Source: Boswellia sacra
Lineage: Eukaryota; Streptophyta; Magnoliopsida; Sapindales; Burseraceae
DNA length: 64,000 nt
Direction of reading: 5' to 3'
Assembly: GCA_013180625.2 (NCBI GenBank)
Contig: SNVD02008040.1
Location: 62,001 to 126,000, forward strand
Positions 24,204-36,762 of the stretch are shown here, one piece after another. The position numbers were made by a program, and so were the translations under genes. The notes below the pieces were generated by a model. The model did not search any database. It was not told where the DNA came from and was given only the letters and a program-made list of their open reading frames with translations. Position 1 is the stretch's first letter. The number at the start of each line of letters is the position of its first letter.

Positions 24204-24611
24204 ACTTCAAGAAAGCAGAAAAATTGATGTCAAACAGATCCGTTCCAATAATAATTCTGCAGATTTGTTTAACTAAGACATTGTCGACATCAACATTTGA
24301 AAAATTAGTATACGACATTGGCATGTGGCGGCTTAGCAAGCAACCAACATGATAAAGAATAATATTTTGTTGTAACAATCAGGGGGCGTATTCTGGACAT
24401 TATGTGCACTGTACTCTTTTTTCCTTAGCCAGAGTTTTCCCACTAGGTTTTACAGGCAAGGTTTTTAAGGAGGCAGTAAAGCACATCCATGTCACTGAGG
24501 ATATAATTATATTTCTTTGCTAAGGTTTTTATCCCATTAGATTTTTTTCTTAACAAAGTCAGATGTAATTGTAATTATGATAAGATAGTAAAATATCTAA
24601 AGAGGAAGTGG
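24204..24611 (+). pseudogene. copia remnant, 3' end after the Ty3 insertion
   Basis: The reading resumes the copia RNase H C-terminus (matches include DVKQIRS and ADLF), then turns into non-coding sequence with a purine-rich stretch, AAGAGGAAGTG (24600-24610), next to the 3' LTR as polypurine tract. It joins directly to 17012 once the Ty3 element and one CATGA are taken out. Confidence 0.85.
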
Positions 24612-25025
24612 TGTAAAGTATTAGATATTTTACAAAGCATCAAATGTTTTACTATCCGGTGTCAAAGATAAATATTCATCTGGTATAAGGCGGTGATTTG
24701 AGGCGGTAGAGCTTTCTATAAATACCCCACTGCTCATCCCGTTTTTTAGCAACGTGAAAAAGAAGAACAAATTAATCACTCTTACATTTTCTCTCTCCGT
24801 TGTCCCATTTTGTCTCCCATCTTTCAATATCTCATCTTCTCCACCATTTTATCTCATCTCTTTTATTTACTTATTTCCAATTTCTTTCTATTTAATTTTC
24901 ACCATTCCACATGCCATCTTGTTTTCTTCCTCCAACACGCGCACGCCCGTATATAAAATATTAAAATCATTACAACAATTATATATTATTATAAACATTA
25001 CACTTATTCTATACTTAAATTATAA
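24612..25025 (+). mobile_element. 3' LTR of the copia element
   Basis: It starts TGTAAAGTATTAGATATTTT and matches 11748-12221 apart from the CA tract and scattered substitutions. The exact right end and target duplication could not be fixed. Confidence 0.8.
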
Positions 25026-26167
25026 TAATCAAATCAAATTATATGTTTGATAATTAGGTGAGGCTATATGAGCCCCCAAATACACTTTTTATACCCAATT
25101 CTAATAAAAAATTAAAGACTAACAAAATTTTGTGGTTACCTTTGCCCTATTTATATTGAAGGAAAATTGTAGATCAAATTAATAGTCCCACTTTAGTTTT
25201 GAAGTCGTAGATAGGTTATGTAAGGTACGGTTAGGTTCTAAAATTCCTTTCTATTTTTTGTTTTAGTTAAATATCAGCAGAGATTCTCCTCCAAAGCTTT
25301 TTTTTTTTTTTTTGAAATAAACCTCCATAGTTGCACTCATCAAACTCTAGAAGATAAGTCCATGAGGAAATTATCTAAACTAATCTAAATTACTAAATTA
25401 AAATAATAGATAATGATAAAACTTGAAAGAAACTAATATGATTCAAGTTTTAAGAACACGCGCGTCAAGTTCATGCCTGGAGACTGCAGTCAAATGTCTT
25501 CGGAATCACAACCTGATCTGTAAGAATATCTACAAGTTTCTGATCCGAGAACTATAACAAGCTGGCATGGCAAAACAATCATTTATGAATGATCACTCTC
25601 AACAACAGCATTCAGTACCTTGCAGGGAAGGTTGAAGCACTTCCCTCTACTGGAAAATGCGTAAACAAAAACAAGATGTCTTCTGTTAAGTTTTCGATAA
25701 TTTTCAGAAATTTTTAACCAACCCTAGAGAGCTTAAGTCCATCATCAATAAATGATGAAACGTAAATGTCAAATGAAAGACCTCTTTTAGCACTGTTGAT
25801 AATTTAGGAACTAAGGAATTCCGGTTCAGTACATTAAAAATAATAATGCAAATTCAAAGTAAAAATATCTGCAATGCATTCATATGGAATCAGTGTAATG
25901 GGAAATACAGCCATATTTGAAAGCAACAAGTACATTCGGCAAAGCTAAATATATATGCAGCTTCTAAAAAAGAACATCATCAAACCAACATAGAAACAAG
26001 CGAATTAAAGGCTCACAATTTAAGAGAACAATAAGAGGTATTTTATTGAATAAATCGATAGAAATAAATATATCTCAGGAAGTTGTAAAGTACAATGAAC
26101 TATCAAAAATAATTGAAAAAAGAAAAGAAAAAAAAAAGGTACATCAAAGGTATGCACAAAAATAAAT
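25026..26167. other. spacer containing the 3' flank of the GH17 gene
   Basis: 25735-26167 is the 3' UTR/downstream region of the glucanase; it is shared with the pseudogene flank at 7290-7700. 25026-25735 is AT-rich with a T run at 25298-25313 and shows no gene. Confidence 0.6.
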
Positions 26168-29100
26168 CTATAGCACTATAAAAGTTAAAACTAGTATAAA
26201 TGCTAAACCCACAAGTGAGGGGCTCAAATAAGAAGAAGAAGATTCTATCTGAATGATAAAATTGCATTGCCCTTGTGAAATATTCTGTGTAGTAATTGTG
26301 GCCAAACCTTGAAAATTACAGGCCAAGTCATCCTGATTCTTTACCTGGTAGTACATATTGAATGCATATGAGGCATTTCCATTTGCGTCCAAGCCATTAC
26401 AAGAGGAGCCATATCCAAGTGCTGTGCAATCAGAATTAGAGCAAGCAAAGTTTATGTTATCTCCTAGTTTGCCCAGATCTTTGGCATTTGGGTTAAACAT
26501 ACACCATTTGCTAGGAAGATATTTCACATTTTGTGCACCTATGAGGAACTTGTTTTGACCCTGACCGGAAAGATCTATTTGGTATTTAGGCTGCCCATCA
26601 TACTTAAATATTCCCCAATGACGCTCAAAATTTCCAGGAGCAATGCTCTTTGCATCCTCATCAAGTAAACCAAACAGGTAAACTTCAATGTATCCAGGCC
26701 GAAGTGGTGTGCCTTTATTGGCTGCAAGTCTTGGTAAAAGCCCATTGTAGAATCTATAAGCATTTCCATTATTGGCATTCTTGTCCCCATCCGTGGGCCA
26801 ACCAACCTCTCCTACCAAAATTGTCATGTCTCCATACCCAGCAGCTTTCAAAGCCGAAACCAAAGTATCAAAGTTGGCATCAAAGACATTGGTGTACTGT
26901 ATTCCAGTGCCACTATCAACAATAGGAGTAGCCCCATCGAAGAAAGCATAATTGAAAGGGAAGTCATCATTTCCATAGAGACTTAGGAAAGGATAGATGT
27001 TTACTGTGAAAGGTGCTTTGTTTTTATTTAGAAACTCAACAATCTGAGTCATGAGGTCATTGATATCAGTACGGAATCTTCCAAAAGATGGATAAGGATT
27101 GTTGTCTGGCGAGCCATAGACATCTGCATTTAAGGGCACGGTAGCCTTTATGGAGTCTCCAACCCCAGCTTCATTGAGAGCATTTTGAATGTTTTGAAGT
27201 GCTGGGAAGGTACTATTAAGGAATGAACCATTATAAGAAGTGAGGAAAGGCTCATTTCCAACTGCAACATATCTGTGCCAAGATTGAAAAAGGAAACAGA
27301 AAGAATGAGATTGTGCTTATATGGAAGCACCTTCCAATGCTTTTCAATAGGAATGAGACAAATTCATAAATTCACAGATGACCAACCCTACTCAACCTGG
27401 TGACCTTAACGAAAATTTGAATAGAACATATAAAAGCATGACTATCTTTTAGTAATTAGCACAACTGGAAGACAACCCTGGAATCCTATTCCATTCACTG
27501 TTCAGAATAAAGGCTTACCCTAAGACACTAAATTGTGTCCAAAATAGATTCTCCAGAAAAACATTTTATATATTACACCATGAAGAATCAGATTCACCAT
27601 TTAACTTAGAACTAAAATAAATCTAGTAGAAAGCTTCATTGTATAAGCGTGTTGATTTTCACAGTATGTACAAAATCGGAGTTTAGGTCCACCATGAATC
27701 CAGGATATACAAAGAAGCTGACATTTCCTATTCATAATCTGTTCTCCCCACTAAAAATCATTGAGAATCCTGATTGTGGTCCAACAAGGCTTATGCTATC
27801 ACAAACTACAGATCATAAGGTTTCCGCAAAAAGGACCTTAAGCAATAAAAAGAGGCTGAAATTTCACTCCTTTAATTCTGAAACAGGCCATCAAGCATGA
27901 TGGATGTAAAGGAATTAATGCATTCATCAAAGATCTCCATCAATCATGGATGAATTTTAACATTTCGTTTCTCAAATAATGTACATGGATTATTTCCTTT
28001 TACCAACCGATACTATGCAGAAGTCATCTTCAGCTTTAGGTGTGCCAAAAGTTATACTTGTTCGATTCTTTACTTTCCAGAACAAATTGCCCACAGAAAA
28101 GCTACAGTAAGAGATTCTAAAACTCCAACTCACCACCAAGAATGTATTCAAAAAGAAGGAAAAAAGTAACAAGTCAGAATTTGGCGGTGCAAGATTCCAA
28201 ATTTCCTTTTCCTTTTCTTAAACGTTATCAACATGTGCTATAGTCTACAAAAAAGCTTGTTGAAACTTGAATTAGGATTAGAGTTAGATTGCTGAAAACG
28301 ATGGCTTCTCACCAATATTTTATTTCATCTATAAACTATTTAGAAAAGCAAAGTTAGAGCCATCCACTAAATGCACGCCAGACCAACAATTGATTTTACC
28401 AATAAAAAATTCTTGAAGACCACCCAGTATCAGATTCAAACTGAGTCAACTACTATACGAGTTCTACTTGCTTACCATAATGAATATATTTTAATTTTGT
28501 TATTGTGCCACACTGTCATGGTTGCCTTATCCATCTATGATTATACCAAAAGAGTGTTCTCAAACCATAACAGCTGAGTTGTCAGAATTTCTGATGAAGG
28601 TGAGATATTAACATCTTATACTACTAAAGTAATGGCAGAAACGACTAACACAAAATCTTGCAGTAAGAAATAAACCACACAATAGATTTTTCCATTATCG
28701 TTTCGAATAATCGGACTTCAAGCAAATACTTAAAAATTTTTCAACAGCCCAATTTTAATACATGCACAACAAGAACAACTTAATTTAAAACAATACCAAT
28801 CACAACCAACAGTTCTATACAAAAACTATAATTTAGAACTAAAAATATGAACAGCTTGCTTGATGTCAACTCCTACACAACATTATTCAAAACCAAGAAA
28901 AAAAAATCATCACAATTTTCATTAACTAAACAATACTAATGGATCATCATGTCAAACATTGATGTATACACAAGACCGTAAAACCCCAATTAAGTTCAAT
29001 TACTAGACAAACCATTAAAAATTTGTTAATTGGGGCACAAACATACAGGAAAAGGAAAAACCGAGCATTAACAAGCAAAACAACACAATCCCCGATCAGC

Positions 29101-29475
29101 AATCAATCAAAATAAATAAATAAATAAGAACAAATAGATAACTTACTTGATGTTAACACCTCCTTTGAAATTGTATGTAGTGACATTCCTGTTAACCCAC
29201 TGTTTGGCTCTATCATAGCTAGTCATAGCTTCAAGCTGATTGTTAGGAATGGCAACCATGACTTCAATGTCAGTCCCGGCCAGAGCACTCATGGTTTTTT
29301 TATCTGCATCAAAAAGCTTCACTTTTGATATGCCATTGTCTTTTAGCATCTGCACCACCGTATCCGGCGGCAGTTGGTGAGTAGCCTGAGTTCCCCAGTT
29401 CACACCAAGACCATTAACACACGACCTCAGAACACTAAAAAACAGTAATAATTTCAGAAACCAAGAACTCCCCAT
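26168..29475 (-). CDS. GPI-anchored glucan endo-1,3-beta-glucosidase (GH17 plus X8/CBM43)
   Basis: Two exons, 29475-29147 and 27272-26168, joined across a 1.87-kb GT-AG intron, give 477 codons without a break. The start is the ATG at 29475; a TTG upstream in frame is not needed, and a TATAAATA box lies about 65 bp before the ATG (29539-29546). Residues 1-22 are a signal peptide. The GH17 barrel covers about 23-345. The glutamate in VGNEP (E117) is the proposed proton donor and that in VGEVGWP (E265) the nucleophile. An X8/CBM43 callose-binding domain with conserved cysteines runs from WCMF (about 366) to about 446. A Ser-rich linker and a hydrophobic tail (about 462-477) form a GPI signal. 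The family hydrolyses beta-1,3-glucan (callose) at the cell wall and plasmodesmata. Length and layout match Arabidopsis E13L6-like proteins. A broken partial copy lies at 7290-8427. Confidence 0.95.
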
Positions 29476-32400
29476 GTTTTCTGATTGTTTCCCAGGAAAA
29501 GTTGAATATTTTCTGGGAAACAAGGTGAAAAGAACAGATATTTATATTTAAATAAAATAAAATAAATAAAAAGCCGGGCTAAAAGAGAGGGAAAAAAACG
29601 GTTTTTGGCAGGTGGGTACGAGAAATCAGCGAAAAAAAAGAGATTTTTTTTGAATCGTGAGGGGGCAAAAAAAGAATCCAATTAAATCTATAAAACAAAT
29701 AGAAAAAACTCCAAAATGAGAATATTGTATCTGTATTATATTTTTGTATCTTCTACTCTCAGACCAAAGTTATGATGTTTGAGAGAGAAAAGCCAGAGAG
29801 AGGAAGTTGCAGTTATTGAAGAAACAAGGAGCGTTACAGATTGAAAGGCCAGAGAGGAAAACAGAAAAAGACTCTGCAACAGAAACAGAGCAGCCCAATA
29901 AGGTATCCCAAAAACGGAAAATATTTTTACTGTTTCTCAAAGCAAAAAACAGTATCAATGAAATCTAGGAAACAGGTTCTCAATCAAAAATCAAAACAAA
30001 AAGGGGAATGGTTGGAAACCAGAGATTGAAAACGAGATGAGAAATGAAGTGGTTGAAACAGGGGAAACAGAGGAGATTACTTGAATGAAGAAACAGGGCA
30101 AGCGAAATCCTTGATGGGAGTTGCTTCAAAAAGAGAGTTGAACTTGAAGAGGTGAAAGTGTGAAAGAGAGAAAAAAGCAACAGGGAGTAGGAGACAAAAC
30201 CACCATCAAGTGCTTTTGAAGAGAGAAAAATCTCGAGTGTGCGATGAGTTGTCAAAAGAATAAAAACAGAGGAGAGGAGCTTAATCGAGATGGCTTTAGT
30301 TAACGGCTAGATTTTGTACTTGTCAGGAGGGTTGAGGAGCTTGAATCGAAATGGCCTTTCTAGTAGAGGTTGATAATTTCAAGAGAAAAAGAATATAATA
30401 ATAAATGTCTAATCTAATAACGTGTACGAGTTAATGAAGAAACTTAATAAATAATTTTTTCTCAATTAATTTAAAAAAACTCTAATTTTTTTTTTTACTA
30501 AAAAGTTTCTTTGAATGAAAATATAATTTTTGGTTATTGAAAGAAACCCCAATTGCTTTGCATAATACTTAGTTGTTTTGCTTTTAGAATCACTAGAAAC
30601 AATATATATATATATATTTCCATTGAAAGCATTTGATATCATAACTAGTTTCATATTTATCCTTCATGTTATTTAATTAGAATTTTATTTGAAAAATAAT
30701 AAATTTTCCCTTTTAAAACGTAAGAAGAAAAGGACATCTAAAAGAGAATAGCGCCTCTCTCTCTATCTCATTCGGAAAGTAACTGAAGAAAGCAGAAACA
30801 GACAACTCTGTTTCTTTTTCTGTTATTATTATTATTTTGCTCCGAATTTGCTTTCTTTTTATTTATGTATTTTTTAATTTATTTTCCCAAGGTAAGAGTA
30901 GTAACTAATGAATGTGAGAGGAATCTATTGTTAAGATTGGAGATGACGTGGCATCCACTTCTAACATCTCACATGTGGTACATTTGAAGGGTGTTGCAGT
31001 CATTTCAAGTTGCATGCATTATTTCCTTGCTCTGATTTTAGGTTAGGGTTTTTATTGAGAGTGAAGCTTGTTTCACTTTTTTCAGGCAGTGGTCGGTGAC
31101 CGACAGGTGAGCCAGCAAGCATTGGATTCATTTTTGGGATTGAGAATGAGAACCAACCCAGGTTATGCATTTTGCAATGTCATCTTCAGCTTTAAAGAGT
31201 TGGGATTGGGAGATTCAAAGTGGTGACTCACAAGTCATATCCCTCTTTAATCACTTATCTTTATATTATTATAAAATTAGAGTACTTATTTATATTTCTA
31301 CACTTATTTTTAACAAAAAATTGATCATTTATCTTTATACAACTATTTTTTAATATAATATGAGTTAATAAAATATGGTTGAATGAATAATATATGAAAA
31401 TAAACAAATGAGATTAAATTGAATAATCTAATAATTATTCATCTAATTATATCTTGTCAACTTAAATTATATAAAATATTAATTATAAATAAGTTTTATA
31501 CATAATATTATTAATTAAAAAATAATATTATAATTCTTTTATAACTATTTTTTATATAATTTAAGTTATTTAAGGAATTATTTAATAATATTGGCACATG
31601 AAAGTGTTATAATCTTGATTGACTTTCGAGGATTTAATGGTTATAACCAACATGTCCTTTTGGGTTGTAATCTCACATGGCACCTCGTCATAAAAGGGTA
31701 CTTCCCCCGTGTCTAACCAAGGAAAAAGGGCCACCTTTCCATCCCCATCTCCACTTCCCATGAAAACAATACACCTGTGTTAATTGCATTACCGACTTGA
31801 TAATTTTTTTCATTTTATTTTTATTCGTTGAAGATTTTTATGTCTCACTATGCATGTGCATCTACTAATACCATTCAACATATAATTTTAATTTCTACAT
31901 AAAGTCATGAACTGATATAAAGTGATGTGGAGTCATGAACTGATAGAAGGTGATGAGAAAATGTAAAAAGTGGCCAATACGGGGATTATTTTGCTTTTTT
32001 ATTAACTAGCCAATTATAATCTCATGTACCAATTTGACCCTTAATTTCCCAAATATAGATATGTAAGACTCGATGTATTAACACATCGCTTGACAAGCAT
32101 CTAATATTTGCTAGAATAACAAATAGCCAGATGCTTGTTTAATTATCTAACAGTGATTTATAATCATTTAACAATGTGTCGAATTCATTAAAATTGCTTG
32201 CTAGTTATAACTACTCAAATTGAGATTAGAACATAGAAAAGGTGCAAATAAATTAAGGTTTGTTGAGGTCCTAAGGACATGTCAATTTCATTTCATAATA
32301 GCAAAGAAAACATGTTTTCATGTCATTCCAAACCATGAAGATAAGTGTTGCAATTGAATTTGTACAACACATCCTCCACTACAAACCGACCAAGTCATTC

Positions 32401-34613
32401 GCAATTTTAACGATAGGCCACCTTGTATTTTTATTTTGATTTTATTGGGTAATGGGTCCTCATCACTTGCACTACTTGCTAGTTTCTAAAGTTTATTTGC
32501 CTTAAGTGACGACACTTTTTGTGGGCTCCAAGTATGTATATATTTTCGGATTATGTGATTCCCTAGAACTTGTGGGAATTGTTTCTTGAAGTTCATAAAC
32601 AATTCTTGAATATTTACTAAGGTTCTCTAATTCTTTGCTTCGACTTCTTGATTGGGTTATGAATAGACAAATTGTTTTCTTTCTCAAGAAAAGCATGTGG
32701 GTCAATATAATGCATCAATTGAGTTCCCCAATAAAAAGTTAAGGGTGTTTTGAGTTCCTCAAATTTATTGTACAATAATTATTCATTCCTTTCTAAATAA
32801 AATGAATCTTATTTTGAGGGTCGATAATGTTATTATCTATTTAGAGTTTTTAATGGATTTAAAATACGAAAAGGAAAGAAATGGAAAATGACAATTTTCT
32901 TAATGAGATCATTAAATGTGAAAGCAATACCATTTGTAAGGATTTGGTGAAGGCTAAAGAAAGTTTGACACGCTAATTGAATATTTGAGAAGGGTCAGCT
33001 TCGCTATCAAAATTTATTTATTTTTTAGATTGTTTATTTGTTTTGAGGATTTTTTATTATCGAATTACTTGGATGGTGACTAGACTTCTATTCTATCTAG
33101 TTAAGTTACGGACAACCTTCAACAAAGAAATTAAATATAAAGAAAATTAAGATATTTAAATTAAATATATATAAATTGATCAAAGTTGGTATCAAGTTAA
33201 TGTTTGTGTGTTCTTATTTATAGCTCTAGTTGAAGTTATTTTTTCTTTTACATTTATTTGTTTCTCACTTTTCTTATTTCCTTTTATTTGAGCAACTCAT
33301 TTAATCGTTAGATCATTGTCAATTGAGACTAAATAGTTTTATCAATATTAGAAATAAATATGAAAAGTTAATACTTCTAATCTTATAAGTTGGGTCAATT
33401 CTAATTTTAATTTATCGTTATTTGTTTCATAGCTTTAATTTTGCAATAAAGCTCGAAAAACAAATAATACAAAATATTTTAATCATAGGCCGTAACAAGA
33501 AATAAATATGTTAGAGTTTTAAGTAGAAAGAACAAAGATTGTTTTCGAATGGTCAGTCAGCAGCAGGAGGCAAAGAGAAAGAGTCTAAAACATTTCTTTA
33601 TAGAAACCATATTTGAAAAGTAATTGGCACCCAAGTACGTAGCATTCATAATTAGAATTGGAAGTTGTCAAACTTGTAGCTTTCTTTGTTCTTCATGTTA
33701 TTTTTAGCTTTGATATATATGCTTGCTTGTATGAATGGCATAAGGCAATTAAAAGATTTACTTTTTTTTTTTAATGTTTGTTACCTACCTGCTTAATGCT
33801 GCAAACGGTACACGCTTTCCATGTGTATATACTCGTCCATTGAGTAGTATTTAATCCTTTATTTCAAATGATATGTTTTTTAAACGATGTGGACAAACAT
33901 GTAGAGGATGAGCTGACATCGAATATGCAGTTTAATTATATAGTTTCGGATAAGAAAAGTATAGAATATTACTTGAGATTTGGTATGACTACGGTTGATT
34001 GATAGGCTTTTTTTTTTTTTTTGGATTCTGATGTTCGACATCTTGTTATTTGTTGGACATTTGTATGTTCTTACCATTCGATAGTATTAAAAAAAAAAAA
34101 TTGTCTCTGTCCAAGTGGTCTGCAATCTTAAATTTTTAATGTCCAGTTCTTTTGAAAGTCTTTAATTTTAAAAATTGTTTTTTAGAAAATTTTTTTCTTT
34201 AGAGAGTTTTAAGACAACCATACTATATCATTCATTCACGTTATCATTCGATGAAATTGTATTTGTATAAACATTCATCTTAAAATTCATATATCATGGT
34301 TGTAGATAGATGGAAAAAAAGAAAAAAAGAAAAAGTAAAGACATATATAATATAATTAAATTAAATAGATGGGTAGATATATATTATGCAATATGTTTTG
34401 TCTTATATATATAAATGTGTAACCATGTACATATAATGATAGATAAAGTTAAACAAGGTTTCGTAACGTATTAACCTTCAAGCTTTTAACATATAATAAA
34501 TTACTTCATTCAATATTAGAAATTTTTATACTTTTAGTACGGAAAATTCTATTTGATTGAGTTGAAGTTAGAATAAGAATTTTAAATAATCCGCAAGATA
34601 AGAATTGCGAATT

Positions 34614-34808
34614 ATGGGTTGGTCGTGTCATGACTCAATCAATCCCTTGGCTGAGAGATGTGGTTACAAGCAATCCAACGAAGTTTCTGAGAAGGATCCA
34701 TTTAGGAAGCATTTGGATGAATTTCAATGGATAAGAAGCCTTGTGATCAAAGGATGTTCATTAAAGCTGCGGCAAGCTTTGCCATCCTGTGAAGACAAAA
34801 GTTGAATA
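34614..34808 (+). CDS. orphan small ORF or gene fragment, function unknown
   Basis: An ATG at 34614 opens about 64 codons ending in TGA, in a patch of clearly higher GC than its surroundings. An AATAAA-type signal lies about 90 bp downstream (34898). The product is hydrophilic, Cys- and Lys-rich, begins MGWSCHDS and contains DEFQWIRSL; no known domain is recognised. A stop lies just upstream in frame. It could be the last exon of a decayed gene, a small peptide gene, or chance. Confidence 0.25.
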
Positions 34809-35745
34809 ATTAGAGGTTTTCAAGGTCAGATTTCAACTGGGTTTTCGCCACCCCAATTTGTATGCGTGTACATCTGTGTACAATTTTGAGAAGCTAATAA
34901 AATTTCTTCTGAGCCTATATATATTCAAAATGTGTTTTCAAGAATAGAATCGTTCTTTTTTTGACATAGGTTTTAACTCTGAAAATATTGTTAAATATTA
35001 ATTTTACAACCTTTTTTTCTTGGAGAATATTGGTAATATATTACCATTAGAATGTTTTTGACTAATACAACTATTGAAAATCCAAGTCATGTTTTTGGAT
35101 AATCGTTTTCAGATAACAAACGAAATGCCTACTAAAGGATCTTGAAGTTTGTTTGGATATATGTATTACGTGCATGAAAGTTATAGTTTTAAATCAATCA
35201 GAACGTATGTCGTTTAAAACATTCTTAGTAATAAAATTGTTGTTCATAAAAAATTATTACCCAAAAATTCAATCCAAACCCAAAGCAAAAGCAATCCAAT
35301 AATTGTAGCAGGGTAATGAAGTTTCTAGTTCTGCCATCAACATGAACATGTCCACTTGCATATCAATAAACTATTGGCATGGTTATTTCCTTCTGACCTA
35401 GAGCAGGTGGACTGCCAAAACCTAACACACAAAAACATTTCATAACTCATTCTAATTCAAATTCACATGTTAGAACTCTCGTTATTCTTATATTGGCTTG
35501 GTTGGTTAGCAACTACCTGTTTCGTTATTATAAGCTCCTAAATGGTTAGGAGGACTCTTTTTCAACTTCCATAAAGCATCATTTAACAACTACATATTTA
35601 TCTATTTAGTATAAGCTCCTAAATAGTTAGCAGGACTCCACTTTCAACTTCCATTAAGAATCTGGTGGACACTCTCAAACCTAAGGCTGTCTAGGTTTGA
35701 TGCATCATATTCAAATCCTTATTGACCATAAACAAACAAACAAAC

Positions 35746-35751
35746 AGAGAG

Positions 35752-35788
<37 letters not shown>
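35746..35788. repeat. (GA)n microsatellite
   Basis: A GA tract of about 43 bp with one GAGC interruption near its start, preceded by a short CAAA run (35731-35745). Confidence 0.95.
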
Positions 35789-35791
<3 letters not shown>

Positions 35792-36762
35792 TACTTAGAA
35801 GAGTCTCTAAATCTTGAGAAAACTTGAGCCAGCTATACATGTGCATGCTTTTCCATAAATTGCACGTATCAAATAGATTCGAACGTAATTTCAATGGTAA
35901 GAACAGCTTCCTTGCTAAACGCGTAGCATTACCAGACCAGCATTAGTCTCAGATTGACATTTGAAACTATGTACAGTGCCAAATGAATTTCTATCACAGA
36001 TCCAACCATGTATCAAGTTGGTGCATGAGTTCACATGGAATGTTAAGAACTTCCGACTCATTCTACGTTCATCCATTGCTTTGATTGAGGTGGGACAGAA
36101 ACACGGGTTGCATTCATGGTTTGTTTCATTTCTGGGAGCAGCAAACCAGCAGAGCTACCTTACCAGCATTCGATGCAATTAATTATACCTTACCTGGTTT
36201 CGTAATTGCTAGCCAATCCTGTCAGGAGACAAAGCCTTCAAAGATTAGGCGTCAGACCCAAACTTCAATTCCAGCCAACAACCACTACTGCTATTGATTC
36301 CATAACGACAGACAAAAGTCCTCTCTTCATCCGAATTTTCGTCTAAGCAATCTTAACCACATATAAAAATGAACACCGAACACATCACTTAACGATCGAG
36401 AGATAATCCTGAAGGGCATAGCCTACCTGATTTCTCTACTAATCTACAAACTATACACGCTTTCTAAGACATTCCCTGTCGATACTTGATTCTATTCCAC
36501 AATCAATTTTAAAGCAAGTATATTCAGGAGCAACCAATTATTTTATGTCAAAACACGGAAAAATGCATTAGTTTTCTTTATTGGTCTTGGTAAAAAGAAA
36601 GTATCCTCTACAATTAACAGATTCTGTAAAATGGATATTTAACACCGAAAGCCTAGCAATCCATATTACATTATGATGCGGAGCAGAAACAATGCAAATT
36701 GTACTGCTGAGATTCCATCACTAGGCAAAGTCAAGGTCGCAGCATCTTCTGCACATCCCTCC

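Larger units (their letters stand above)
29476..36762. other. GH17 promoter and intergenic region
   Basis: The first 800 bp (29476-30260) are the glucanase 5' flank, CT-rich on the sense strand, which may include untranslated leader. The rest is AT-rich with a perfect 14-bp palindrome GGTCGGTGACCGAC at 31091-31104, a GA microsatellite at 35746-35788 and one isolated open frame at 34614. The last 100 bp or so (36660-36762) are the probable 3' UTR of NOT3. No other gene or element could be supported. Confidence 0.55.

Noticed and set aside
27649..27900. 83-codon plus-strand frame in the GH17 intron
   Set aside because: It lies wholly inside the single intron of GH17, has no recognisable domain, and its composition is ordinary intron sequence.
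31091..31104. 14-bp palindrome GGTCGGTGACCGAC as a possible regulatory site
   Set aside because: A single short palindrome in intergenic DNA with no gene nearby in a suitable orientation; it is kept only as a note.
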